Numbered from the stretch's first letter, positions 1 through 6,991 are shown. The stretch: DNA of 10,389 nt from Flavobacteriia bacterium (GCA_011330545.1 DRQI01000470.1:1-10389); one strand, 5' to 3'. Program-made: numbers and translations. Notes: generated from the letters alone by a model not told the origin.

Positions 1-114
1 CCCTTCTGCCAATGCGACAAAGTTGCCGACGGTGCCGGGAGTTTTTTCAAATTCTAATTGTACTAAGATTTCACCTTTTGAGGTGTTTAATTTTGCGTAT
101 AAGCCGTTGTCCAT
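1..114 (-). CDS. Cyclophilin-type peptidylprolyl isomerase, N-terminal fragment
   Basis: Reading the minus strand from an ATG at 114-112 gives 38 codons that run off the left edge. The peptide begins MDNGLYAKLNTSKGEILVQL and continues with EKTPGTVGNFVALAEG. This is the first beta-strand pair and first helix of the cyclophilin fold (short peptide, KGEI strand, then the P-x-T-V-x-N-F-x-x-L-A-x-G helix). Cyclophilins catalyse proline cis-trans isomerisation during protein folding. No signal peptide precedes the domain, so from what is visible the protein would be cytoplasmic. The catalytic Arg and the rest of the fold lie outside the window, so activity cannot be judged. The next gene on this strand (552-1379) ends more than 430 nt upstream behind a terminator, so this gene should have its own promoter. 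Confidence 0.85.
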   Translation of the reverse strand, partial: MDNGLYAKLNTSKGEILVQLEFEKTPGTVGNFVALAEG

Positions 115-130
115 TTTTTTATTTTTTTTT

Positions 131-293
131 GTAACTATTCAGCTACTCACATTTCGTCCATAAAATGCTCTTTTTTCGCCTGTTTTTGTGAAATTTTCTT
201 TGTGTAGCCCTGCTATGCATCAGAAAATTTTCCTTCTCCAGCCAAAAAAAATAGCTATTTTCTGCCTCAAATATGGGGCAACTGCATAGTTAC
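131..293. repeat. 163-bp imperfect palindromic element (REP/MITE-like)
   Basis: The stretch is bounded by the inverted ends GTAACTAT (131-138) and ATAGTTAC (286-293). The terminal 14 bp match as inverted repeats at 12 positions. The inverted relation continues to the centre: AAATTTTCT (191-199) pairs with AGAAAATTT (222-230), and TAGC (205-208) with GCTA (212-215) around a 3-nt loop. The arms between are similar but diverged. On either strand it would fold into one long hairpin. It contains no ORF. An A followed by a T run flanks it on both sides (121-130 and 294-301), which could be a target duplication or simple low-complexity sequence. The form fits a non-autonomous mobile palindrome. That is inference, because no second copy is in the window. 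Confidence 0.6.
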
Positions 294-307
294 ATTTTTT
301 TGAATGG

Positions 308-315
308 CAAAGATA
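308..315 (-). promoter_or_regulatory. -7 promoter box for the peptidylprolyl isomerase
   Basis: The minus strand reads TATCTTTG here, a full match to the Bacteroidota -7 consensus TAnnTTTG. No clear -33 TTG lies at the usual distance upstream. Transcription would begin near 302 and leave a leader of almost 190 nt. That leader would contain the whole 131-293 palindrome. Confidence 0.5.
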
Positions 316-398
316 ACGATTGATTTTAGATTTTTTGAATTACAGTATGTGAATTTATTGCCAAATTCATAAAATCGAACAGCAGTTTTTATTGTCTA

Positions 399-436
399 CA
401 AGCCCCGAAAAGGTTTCAAACCCTTTTTGGGGCTTG
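399..436. other. GC-rich hairpin, possible secondary terminator
   Basis: CAAGCCCC (399-406) and GGGGCTTG (429-436) form a perfect 8-bp stem. It is extended by GAAAAGG pairing with CCTTTTT, with one G-T wobble, around a TTTCAAA loop. Neither side has a T-run, so it is not a standard intrinsic terminator. It lies between the terminator of the 552-1379 gene and the isomerase promoter. It may back up termination or stabilise an mRNA 3' end. Confidence 0.45.
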
Positions 437-492
437 ATTATCAACATAACAATAATGATATGCTTTGATAGTAATGCACCCTCCATAGACAT

Positions 493-519
493 AAAAAAGC
501 CTCCCAAAAAATGGAAGGC
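493..519 (-). terminator. Intrinsic terminator of the 552-3001 unit
   Basis: On the minus strand an 8-bp stem with one mismatch (positions 519-512 pairing with 506-499) closes around an A/T loop. A run of T (498-493) follows directly. It starts 33 nt beyond the stop codon of the T9SS cargo gene, as expected for the end of that transcript. Confidence 0.7.
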
Positions 520-551
520 CTCTCATTAGAATAATTGGATTGATTGTGTTT

Positions 552-1379
552 TTATGGTTTGATGATTTTAAAAGTACCTTCTTTTCTGCCTATGGCTACT
601 TGTACGATATATACGCCTGAAGGTAAATTTTGTAAATTCACGGTATCTTCTAACGCAGCGGGTTTTTTGGCAATTACTTTTTGTCCAATAGTATTATAGA
701 CGTTTACTAGTGAAATATCTTCACTGGCATGTAATGTAATAACATCATTAATAACAGGGTTAGGGTAGTACTTAAATCCTAAACCTACCAAATCTTCTAT
801 ACCTGCAGTAGCAGTATCTAGCAATTGATAATCGTCAATACCTACTCCCCAAGTTAAAGAGTTTTCGTCATCATAAATAAATTTCACTTTAAAAGCACTA
901 TTAATAAATGGGGTAACGTCAATGGTACTGGTGGTATTAGTACCTGTATCAGCGGCCGGAGAATCACCGGTTACCATGAGTATATTTTGCCATGCACTGC
1001 CATCCCAAACGTCAACTAAAAAGTCTCCGTCATTGGCAAAAGTTTGATGGTTATAGGTAATTTCTATGGCTGCGCTAATAACGCCGGCAGCTACCAAATC
1101 TACTTCGGGGCTTGTCAATTCAATATGGTTGTTCATTCCTGCCCCACAGGCGTCATCATCAAAAATAACTCCTCCTGTTGGAAAAGAAGCCGGTGTGGTA
1201 AACCCACTACCTTTGATTGTTCCGGTATAACCAAATTCCCAAGTACATCCACTGGCAGGAGTTGTAGTAGTCCAACCTGTAGGAATGGTATTGGCATTAA
1301 AATTTTCTTTTTGTATTTGGGCATTCATTACAAAACTCATGCACAATACGATATATAATAGGTTTAATTTTTTCATCAT
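552..1379 (-). CDS. T9SS type A sorting domain protein with adhesin-like (MAM/jelly-roll) domain
   Basis: The 275-aa product is an exported protein. Residues 1-20 form a signal peptide (KK, hydrophobic core, cleavage probably after NA before Q21). Residues about 26-187 resemble the choice-of-anchor J/cleaved-adhesin type of beta-sandwich: an early FNANTIPTGW segment, a D-rich FDDDACG turn, LTSPEVDL, and a closing WGVGIDDYQL strand. Residues about 203-274 are a typical T9SS type A C-terminal domain, with YYPNPV, the VYNTIGQKV strand, LPSGVYIVQV and a terminal Lys-rich strand. This tail directs passage through the outer membrane and is usually removed at the cell surface. The gene starts 8 nt after the 1388-3001 gene and is probably co-transcribed with it. 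Two ATGs (1379 and 1376) are adjacent, so the start is uncertain by one codon. The binding target is unknown. Confidence 0.85.
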   Translation of the reverse strand: MMKKLNLLYIVLCMSFVMNAQIQKENFNANTIPTGWTTTTPASGCTWEFGYTGTIKGSGFTTPASFPTGGVIFDDDACGAGMNNHIELTSPEVDLVAAGVISAAIEITYNHQTFANDGDFLVDVWDGSAWQNILMVTGDSPAADTGTNTTSTIDVTPFINSAFKVKFIYDDENSLTWGVGIDDYQLLDTATAGIEDLVGLGFKYYPNPVINDVITLHASEDISLVNVYNTIGQKVIAKKPAALEDTVNLQNLPSGVYIVQVAIGRKEGTFKIIKP

Positions 1380-1387
1380 AGTAAAGT

Positions 1388-3001
1388 TTATTCTAATTCA
1401 ACACGTTGGATAAATACACTGGAGTTTCCGGCAGCATCTGTTACTGTCCATTGCCTTATAATTAGCCTGCCTCTTTTTTTAACACAGGTGTTTAAGGAAG
1501 CAAACATTTCTATGTTTTGCGAATTTGAAGCTGTAATGGTTTGTCCGTTTACTACGCCTTCATAAGATATTTTAAAGCCAACACCATAATCGCCATATTC
1601 ATTTTTGGGGCCTATATCCATGTGATGGAAATTGGTATTGTTCAATAGTGTTATGGTCGCGTTGGCATAATCGCCAAAACCTTCAAAAGTATAGGGTTTG
1701 GTAAAATCTACATTTGCATAAAGCCGTTGTTGCCGTAGTGCGTCGTTATCCATGTATCCGCCTGAGTTTACCCAAGTATTATAATCTACTAAGGTGTCAA
1801 AGAATATTTCAACAATCCAGCCCGAAGTTGTATCGGTATTATTGACCACTCTGCCGTGAATTTTGGCAGTGCCGTCTAGCAGTTGTTGAAAATATCCATT
1901 TTCCCAATGGTGTGATTTGTCGAATGGAAAATTATCAAATGTAATATTAGTTTCTGTAAAAACAGGCCCAAAACCTACCCAGCATGATTCATTTGCTTCA
2001 AATTCATTGTAATCTACCGTTACGGCAGAACATTCATCACTAAAGGTTACTGTGGGCATCTGGCTAATATCTTCGAGTAAGATATGGTCTACCAAATTAT
2101 CAGCAGTAGGTGGCGTGGTGTCAAAATCTACACAGCTACATCGTACATCTGTTTTTACGGCACCGCCCATGACCCATGATTGGCCATTTACGTTCTGCCC
2201 GTTTTTTTGATTTCGGGTATCTATTTTAATTTCTATTTCATCTACCGTTCCGGCCACATTCTGTAAGTTTAATTCAAAGATTTTTATACAGCAGGTACCG
2301 GGTGCAAAACTGGTAATGGTTTCTGTCAATTCAGTAAAACTGCCGTCAGCAGCAGAAACTTCTATATGGATATACCTACCGTCGTCTGTCAATTCTGAGA
2401 TGGGTAATTCTACACTTACCGACCGAGGCCCTGAATCGGTTTGAATAGGAATGGTAGTTGTAACAATATTGTTATAACCTGCTAGAGAGGTAAAAATACC
2501 TGAGCTGGCCATACCTGTATTTTGATGCCTGAATACATAGGCTAAAATAGATTGGGCATAGTTGGCATGGGTTGTATTTTTATAACTTACGGATGCTGTT
2601 GCCGGCATTTCTGTTCGGTAATACCAGGCATTTGAACTTCCGCCGGGGACTTCTCTTTGGGCCGTATAGATATTGCCGTCAGCATCTTCAATTTCGATGG
2701 TTGGCCCGGGGTTATTGCCTTTGTAGACAATTTCAACAACAAGATGGTCGACATTATCTACATCAGGAATTGTCAAGGTAGCCGGAACATTGTTTTTCAG
2801 GCCGAGGCTAATGAGTTCAACTTCAATACCTTCATCACAGGTATACGACCATCCGGGGTCTGTAATACTTGTAAAGGCATTGTTTGAATTTAGATTGATT
2901 TTTTTACTTGTAACTGAATTCTCTCCATTACCGGCAGAGGCAACGGCATAAAGCATAAGCGCTACAAATAGTAGTAATTGCTTTGAGTAACTTTTTTTCA
3001 T
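1388..3001 (-). CDS. Exported multidomain protein with interrupted HYR-like domain, function unknown
   Basis: This 537-aa protein has a clear signal peptide (residues 1-23, cleavage after ASA). Residues 24-290 are a beta-rich, acidic region I do not recognise; it contains Cys pairs (TCC near 237, CSC near 289). From about 295 the text is HYR-like (DTTPPTADNL, then SDECSAVTVDY). The usual ending of that module, RQWTVTDAAGNSSVF, appears only at 516-530. Between them lie about 165 residues rich in W, Y, N and G (roughly 341-505), apparently inserted into the HYR-like fold. Similar combinations occur in Bacteroidota surface proteins, but I assign no activity. The protein ends right after the HYR-like strand and has no T9SS sorting tail or lipobox. 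It may therefore stay periplasmic or use another route. It is the first gene of a pair with the T9SS cargo at 552-1379. Confidence 0.75.
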   Translation of the reverse strand: MKKSYSKQLLLFVALMLYAVASAGNGENSVTSKKINLNSNNAFTSITDPGWSYTCDEGIEVELISLGLKNNVPATLTIPDVDNVDHLVVEIVYKGNNPGPTIEIEDADGNIYTAQREVPGGSSNAWYYRTEMPATASVSYKNTTHANYAQSILAYVFRHQNTGMASSGIFTSLAGYNNIVTTTIPIQTDSGPRSVSVELPISELTDDGRYIHIEVSAADGSFTELTETITSFAPGTCCIKIFELNLQNVAGTVDEIEIKIDTRNQKNGQNVNGQSWVMGGAVKTDVRCSCVDFDTTPPTADNLVDHILLEDISQMPTVTFSDECSAVTVDYNEFEANESCWVGFGPVFTETNITFDNFPFDKSHHWENGYFQQLLDGTAKIHGRVVNNTDTTSGWIVEIFFDTLVDYNTWVNSGGYMDNDALRQQRLYANVDFTKPYTFEGFGDYANATITLLNNTNFHHMDIGPKNEYGDYGVGFKISYEGVVNGQTITASNSQNIEMFASLNTCVKKRGRLIIRQWTVTDAAGNSSVFIQRVELE

Positions 3002-3321
3002 GTCACTAGGTTTAGGTTAAACTACTTTAAAATAAAACCCTAATAGTTTGCTAAAAAACTAATAGGGAGTTACATTATAACGCTCAAAAGGCAATATTAT
3101 TTTGTGTTCAGTTATCTGTTGCATAAACTACCCGTTTAGCTTATAAGAACTCACCTTGTGAAAAGCCTTATTTCACATGAATAAATTAATACTAATTAAC
3201 TGCTTTACAGTATTATTAGTCAATAAAATAAAACAGCACAAAGTCAAACGTACACCTACTATATTGATGCTCTTTGTGGAGACTTCTATTCTTTTTTGTA
3301 CCAAATCCTTCGATGAGGGTT
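3002..3321. other. Intergenic region with leader hairpins of the 1388-3001 gene
   Basis: No gene is visible in these 320 bases. They lie between the 3' end of the radical SAM gene and the start of the exported-protein gene, both on the minus strand. CCCTAATAGTTT (3038-3049) pairs with AAACTAATAGGG (3056-3067) with one mismatch. TGTGAAA (3157-3163) pairs perfectly with TTTCACA (3171-3177). TAATACT and AGTATTA form a looser dyad near 3188-3216. If the box at 3245-3252 is the promoter, all three lie in the mRNA leader. No strong terminator for the radical SAM gene is seen. Confidence 0.5.
3245..3252 (-). promoter_or_regulatory. Possible -7 box for the 1388-3001/552-1379 unit
   Basis: The minus strand reads TACGTTTG, which fits TAnnTTTG. 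No TTG element is seen 17-23 nt upstream. It would give a leader of roughly 240 nt, which is long, so a promoter nearer the gene that I did not recognise remains possible. Confidence 0.35.
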
Positions 3322-4470
3322 TTACCTCTTGTTTTTAGGAAAAAATAACTTTAATTGGGCATTTTTTTGTGACTCATAATGGGTGTAATCCAGCGGAGGC
3401 ATACAGGTTGTATTCATGTATTTTTTCTTGGCTAACCTAAACTGTATCGCTACTTGTTCGGCAATTTTTCCTTCTCCACGCATGCGTATTCCGAATCTGC
3501 TGTCATTGAGTTGCCCGCCGTGACAATCTTCAATTTGATGAATTATTTTATCTGCACGATGGGGCAAGGTTCTTTGAAGCCAATCTTTAAAAATTATTCC
3601 AATGGCTCCGTTTAGCCGAACAATGGTATAGGCAGTGGCATTGGCTCCTAATTCACTAACTTTTTTTACCAAAGCAAAAATCTCATGGTTATTGATTCCG
3701 GGAATAATTGGTGCCATCATTACATTTACCGGAATTTTGTGTTCTCTAAGTGTTTTGATAGTTTTTAGGCGTTTTTCAATAGAAGTTGTTCTCGGTTCTA
3801 ATATTCTTCTGGTTTCTTCTTTTAAGGAAGTAATAGAAATACTAACATGCAACAAATCTAATGCGGCCAATGGTGTTAGAATGTCTAAATCTCTCAGTAG
3901 TAATGCATTTTTGGTAATGATACTCACCGGATGTTTATACTTTAAAAATACTTGTAAGAGTTGGCGGGTAATTTGTAGTTTTTTTTCAAGGGGTTGATAG
4001 CAATCTGTATTACCCGATAACATGATATTTTGGGCTTTCCAATGACTACCGCTGAGTTTTTTTTCAAGGAGTTCGGCGGCATTTTTTTTATAGAGTATCT
4101 TTTTTTCAAAGTCCAATCCGGCACCATAGCCCCAATATTCATGTGTGTTACGGGCATAGCAATAAATACATCCGTGCTCACAACCTTGGTATGGATTCAT
4201 TGAATACGCCAAGCCTATATCGGTACTGGTTACCTTGTTGAGGATGGTTTTGGGAAAAATTTCAATATAGTGGGTTCTATTAGAGTTGGAATTTTCACCT
4301 TGTATATAACAATGCTCTAAAAAATCATCTTCAATGAAGTGTTGCAGTGCCGAAAAACGATTGTGGGTATTAATTTGTGCGCCTCTTCCTTGTATGTAAT
4401 TTGCTTTTTTGATGCTTAAAATTACAATAAGATGTGCTACGGCCTTGCTTAAATTTGTAGCAAAATCCAT
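3322..4470 (-). CDS. PA0069-type radical SAM protein
   Basis: The 382-aa protein carries the radical SAM cluster motif CxxxCxxC at C97, C101 and C104 (YQGCEHGCIYCYARN). This triad binds the [4Fe-4S] cluster that cleaves S-adenosylmethionine. The sequence YIQGRGAQINTHNRF at 25-39 and the CYARNTHEYWG segment are typical of the PA0069/Rv2578c family, related to spore photoproduct lyase-like proteins. Later landmarks fit a radical SAM barrel: SGNTDCYQPLE (152-162), the ITKNALLLRDLDIL strand, SITSL, and EPRTTS with a basic helix. The substrate of the family is unknown. The only ATG in frame gives 24 residues before the conserved start, more than is usual, so the true start is uncertain. It begins 17 nt after aroC and is probably in the same transcript. 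Confidence 0.85.
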   Translation of the reverse strand: MDFATNLSKAVAHLIVILSIKKANYIQGRGAQINTHNRFSALQHFIEDDFLEHCYIQGENSNSNRTHYIEIFPKTILNKVTSTDIGLAYSMNPYQGCEHGCIYCYARNTHEYWGYGAGLDFEKKILYKKNAAELLEKKLSGSHWKAQNIMLSGNTDCYQPLEKKLQITRQLLQVFLKYKHPVSIITKNALLLRDLDILTPLAALDLLHVSISITSLKEETRRILEPRTTSIEKRLKTIKTLREHKIPVNVMMAPIIPGINNHEIFALVKKVSELGANATAYTIVRLNGAIGIIFKDWLQRTLPHRADKIIHQIEDCHGGQLNDSRFGIRMRGEGKIAEQVAIQFRLAKKKYMNTTCMPPLDYTHYESQKNAQLKLFFPKNKR

Positions 4471-4487
4471 TAAATTAGCAGAGCTAT

Positions 4488-5549
4488 TTACAACTTATTA
4501 CTCTTTTGCAATAAATAAAAATCGGCTAAGACCATTGCCGCTAAGGCTTCAACAATTGGTACTGCCCTAGGCACAACACAGGGGTCGTGCCTCCCTTTGC
4601 CTTGCATTGTTACGAGGTTGCCATGATTATCAATAGTGTTGTATTTTTGTAATAAAGTAGCTACGGGTTTGAAGGCTACCCTAAAATAGATGTCCATTCC
4701 GTTAGAAATACCACCCTGAATACCTCCTGATAAATTGGTTTTGGTAGTGCCGTCTGTGTTAAAAGCATCATTGTGTGTTGAGCCTTTCATTTTGGCACCA
4801 CAAAAGCCACTGCCGTATTCAAATCCTTTTACGGCATTTATAGATAGCATGGCCATGCCCAAACGGGCGTGTAATTTATCAAAAACAGGTTCTCCTAAAC
4901 CTATCGGAACATTTTGTATAACACAAGTAATTGTACCGCCGATGGTGTCTCCTTGTTTTTTTATTTCTTTAATTTTAGCAATCATTTTTTTTGCATAACT
5001 TTCATCCGGACAACGAACTACATTGCTTTCAATCAAGTTAAAGTTTAGCTCTTGATAGGGTTTCTCAAGAAAAATGTCACCTACCGAAGAAGTGTATGCA
5101 TTGATTTTCATTTCAGAGAGCAATTGTTTGGCAATGGCTCCGGCAACGATCCAATTGGCAGTTTCGCGTGCTGATGAACGCCCACCTCCGCGATAATCTC
5201 TTATGCCATATTTTTTTGTATAGGTAAAATCGGCATGTGAAGGCCTAAAGGTATCTTTGATAGCTGAATAGTCTTTTGATTTTTGATTGGTATTTTTAAT
5301 AAGGAACCCTATGGGAGTTCCGGTAGTGGCTCCTTCAAAAATACCCGATAGAAATTCTACGGTATCAGGTTCTTTACGCTGTGTAACAATGGCTGATTGC
5401 CCGGGTTTTCTTCTGTTTAGTTCTTTTTGGATGGCTTTGATATCGAGTTGTAATCCGGCCGGGCAACCGTCAATAATACCGCCGATAGCCTTGCCATGCG
5501 ATTCGCCAAAAGTTGATAATTTGAATAGTTTGCCAAAAGAATTGCCCAT
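4488..5549 (-). CDS. aroC: Chorismate synthase
   Basis: The 353-aa protein catalyses the last shikimate-pathway step, 5-enolpyruvylshikimate-3-phosphate to chorismate, using reduced FMN. It starts [24 protein letters not shown] (15-19) is the first family signature. The second, [11 protein letters not shown], is at 120-130, and the third, [16 protein letters not shown], at 320-335. Other conserved segments are RPGHAD-like [10 protein letters not shown] (101-110), DTIGG (201-205) and the FMN-region [10 protein letters not shown] (275-284). Length and all motifs match a complete, functional cytoplasmic enzyme of the small bacterial type. The start is fixed by the conserved MGNSFG opening. A -7 box 25-32 nt upstream gives a short leader. 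It is followed by the radical SAM gene on the same strand and is divergent from the acylphosphatase. Confidence 0.97.
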   Translation of the reverse strand: MGNSFGKLFKLSTFGESHGKAIGGIIDGCPAGLQLDIKAIQKELNRRKPGQSAIVTQRKEPDTVEFLSGIFEGATTGTPIGFLIKNTNQKSKDYSAIKDTFRPSHADFTYTKKYGIRDYRGGGRSSARETANWIVAGAIAKQLLSEMKINAYTSSVGDIFLEKPYQELNFNLIESNVVRCPDESYAKKMIAKIKEIKKQGDTIGGTITCVIQNVPIGLGEPVFDKLHARLGMAMLSINAVKGFEYGSGFCGAKMKGSTHNDAFNTDGTTKTNLSGGIQGGISNGMDIYFRVAFKPVATLLQKYNTIDNHGNLVTMQGKGRHDPCVVPRAVPIVEALAAMVLADFYLLQKSNKL

Positions 5550-5573
5550 GTTGATTTGCTAAAATGTAAAGTG

Positions 5574-5581
5574 CAAAGTTA
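5574..5581 (-). promoter_or_regulatory. aroC -7 promoter box
   Basis: The minus strand reads TAACTTTG, matching TAnnTTTG. A TTG (minus strand, 5607-5605) lies 23 nt upstream, at the upper edge of the usual spacing for the Flavobacterium -33 element. The start of transcription would fall about 15-20 nt before the aroC ATG. Confidence 0.6.
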
Positions 5582-5619
5582 AAATAATAAATGAATTTTA
5601 CTTTCAATGACAGGATGTT

Positions 5620-5627
5620 TACTTTTG
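5620..5627 (+). promoter_or_regulatory. Acylphosphatase -7 promoter box
   Basis: TACTTTTG matches TAnnTTTG exactly and ends 14 nt before the start codon at 5642. No good -33 TTG is present. The predicted leader is only about 8-10 nt. It is arranged back to back with the aroC box, only 38 nt away. Confidence 0.5.
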
Positions 5628-5641
5628 CAAAAAGTATATGA

Positions 5642-5926
5642 ATGAAAAAGGTACATTATTCTATTGTGGTAAGCGGCAAGGTTCAGGGTGTCTGGTTTCG
5701 AAAGTACACTAAAAATAAAGCGGATGCTTTGGGAATTAAAGGGTTTGTAAAGAATGAACGCAATGGAAGTGTTTATATAGCTGCTGAAGGTTATACTGCT
5801 GTTTTACAAGAATTTATAAATTGGTTACATACCGGGTCTCCGTTGTCAAAAGTTTCAAATGTAAGTTTTGATGTGGATGCAACTCTAAAAGGATATTCAG
5901 AATTCTCCATACGTAGGGATGTTTAA
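5642..5926 (+). CDS. acyP: Acylphosphatase
   Basis: A complete 94-aa acylphosphatase, the normal length for this small cytoplasmic alpha/beta enzyme that hydrolyses carboxyl-phosphate bonds such as in acetyl phosphate or 1,3-bisphosphoglycerate. The first signature, VSGKVQGVWFRKYT (10-23), holds the phosphate-binding loop and catalytic Arg20. The second, GFVKNERNGSVYIAAEG (34-50), holds catalytic Asn38. The terminal strand YSEFSIRRDV is also typical. No signal peptide is present. The start at 5642 gives the normal MKKVHYSIVVSG opening; another ATG at 5638 is out of frame. The gene is divergent from aroC and convergent with the TauE-like permease, whose stop lies 9 nt beyond its own. Confidence 0.95.
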   Translation: MKKVHYSIVVSGKVQGVWFRKYTKNKADALGIKGFVKNERNGSVYIAAEGYTAVLQEFINWLHTGSPLSKVSNVSFDVDATLKGYSEFSIRRDV

Positions 5927-5935
5927 TTGGTTATG

Positions 5936-6706
5936 TCATTGATAGAACCATAGTTTAATGGCCATTGCGGTGACCATAATAATTAAGAATACTTTTACCA
6001 GTCCATCCCCTTTTTTTACAGACCACCTACTCATAAACCAGCCTCCGGCGGCATTGCCTAAGGAGAGAATAAGGCCATACATCCAATTAATTTTATCATT
6101 ATAAACAAAAATGGCTAAGGCGAATACTGAATAGACCAATGCAACAAATACCTTGATAGCATTGCTTTTCACCAATGATAGCCTGTTGATACCTGACAAA
6201 GCCAATAATATCAAAAAACCAACGCCTGCTTGGATAAAGCCGCCATAAATACCAATAAAGAAAAAGATAATAATGCTTATCCATAAGTGCTTTCCTGTAA
6301 TTCTTTCGAGCAATTGCTGATTTCCGGTTTTGGGTTTTATCACCATATATATAACAATTACCACCATGATTACCGCTAAAATTCTATTAAAAAGTTCACC
6401 TTTAATATCGATGGCAATCGAGGCTCCTAAAATGGCTCCGGCTGTTGCTGAGATAGCCACGTAAGTACTGAACGGAAAAGTGGCCACTCCTTTGCTTTTA
6501 AAACCTTTTACAGCAAATATGTTTTGGATGATGATGGCAATTCTGTTGGTACCATTGGCAACAGAGGGGGGTAATCCAAAAAAAATAAGTATGGGTAATG
6601 TAAGCAACGAACCACCGCCCGAAATCACATTAATGCATCCTGCAATAAAACCTATAAGGATTAACCAAAGCAGGTCAAGAGAAAAGTCCATAAAATAGTT
6701 TATCAA
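5936..6706 (-). CDS. TauE/SafE family membrane permease (DUF81)
   Basis: This 256-aa protein is almost entirely hydrophobic, with about eight membrane segments in two similar halves, the layout of TauE/SafE (DUF81) proteins. The first half opens with the Gly-rich GCINVISGGGSLLTLPIL (23-40), followed by NGTNR (51-55). The second has YGGFIQAGVGFLILLAL (154-170) followed by KSNAIKV (180-186). Characterised relatives export sulfite, sulfoacetate or other small organosulfur anions. The substrate here cannot be read from sequence, and no sulfur-metabolism gene is adjacent. The inner membrane is the expected location. The ATG at 6706 is used here, but an in-frame ATG at 6691 (MDFSLDLLW) sits closer to the first membrane helix and may be the true start. 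It converges with the acylphosphatase. A weak 5-bp dyad, TGGTT/AACCA (5928-5950), overlaps both 3' ends. Confidence 0.88.
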   Translation of the reverse strand: MINYFMDFSLDLLWLILIGFIAGCINVISGGGSLLTLPILIFFGLPPSVANGTNRIAIIIQNIFAVKGFKSKGVATFPFSTYVAISATAGAILGASIAIDIKGELFNRILAVIMVVIVIYMVIKPKTGNQQLLERITGKHLWISIIIFFFIGIYGGFIQAGVGFLILLALSGINRLSLVKSNAIKVFVALVYSVFALAIFVYNDKINWMYGLILSLGNAAGGWFMSRWSVKKGDGLVKVFLIIMVTAMAIKLWFYQ

Positions 6707-6806
6707 ATAAGACGTTAAAAATACAATTAATTACCAATATGTATATGGAAAATAAATAAGGTTAAAAAAACCTCAAGTTTTATTTCAGCAACTAAAAAAA
6801 GGTTTT

Positions 6807-6814
6807 TATATTTG
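6807..6814 (+). promoter_or_regulatory. -7 promoter box of the tRNA-Ser transcript
   Basis: TATATTTG matches TAnnTTTG. Transcription would start near 6820, about 87 nt before the mature tRNA. No convincing -33 TTG is visible. Confidence 0.55.
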
Positions 6815-6820
6815 CAGCTT

Positions 6821-6884
6821 CTTACGCGATTTCAAATCGCTTCGGTGGCTAAGCCCGCTGAAGTTTGTGTAAGCAATATGCTTA
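6821..6884 (+). other. Structured 5' leader of tRNA-Ser with two exclusive folds
   Basis: CTTAC (6821-6825) can pair with GTAAG (6869-6873). This would close a junction from which two hairpins project. One is GCGATT/AATCGC (6826-6831 with 6835-6840). The other is about 8 bp with two G-U pairs (6841-6848 with 6855-6862). The closing strand is also part of a rival hairpin, TAAGCA (6870-6875) with TGCTTA (6879-6884), so the two folds exclude each other. No RNA family is recognised. It may aid 5' processing of the tRNA precursor or be an independent small RNA. Confidence 0.45.
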
Positions 6885-6906
6885 GCAAAAGTAGGTAATC
6901 GACACT

Positions 6907-6991
6907 GGAGAAATGGCAGAGTGGTCGAATGCACCGGTCTTGAAAACCGGCGAGGGTCACACCTCCGGGGGTTCGAATCCCTCTTTCTCCG
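6907..6991 (+). tRNA. tRNA-Ser (anticodon UGA)
   Basis: An 85-nt class II tRNA. The acceptor stem is GGAGAAA (6907-6913) with TTTCTCC (6984-6990), discriminator G at 6991. The anticodon stem is CCGGT (6934-6938) with ACCGG (6946-6950), and the 7-nt loop CTTGAAA places UGA at 6941-6943. A long variable arm follows (GAGGGTCACACCTC region), as expected for serine tRNA. The T-arm has loop TTCGAAT. The CCA end is not encoded (GCAA follows), so it must be added by nucleotidyltransferase. It lies between a leader with strong structure and a trailer with four hairpins, and its last 16 nt recur downstream. Confidence 0.95.

Noticed and set aside
1044..1358. Plus-strand ORF of 104 codons, and a minus-strand one at 1133-1324
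   Set aside because: Both overlap the well-supported T9SS cargo gene in other frames and show no domain or signal peptide.
2572..2887. Plus-strand ORFs opposite the 537-aa exported protein
   Set aside because: They are shadows of a gene with a clear signal peptide and HYR-like text; the translated sequences look like no protein family.
3157..3177. TGTGA...TCACA dyad as a CRP-type binding site
   Set aside because: The half-sites are 11 nt apart, not the 6 required, so it is better described as a hairpin.
3635..5562. ORFs of 79-120 codons within the radical SAM and aroC genes
   Set aside because: They lie in other frames of genes with intact family motifs.
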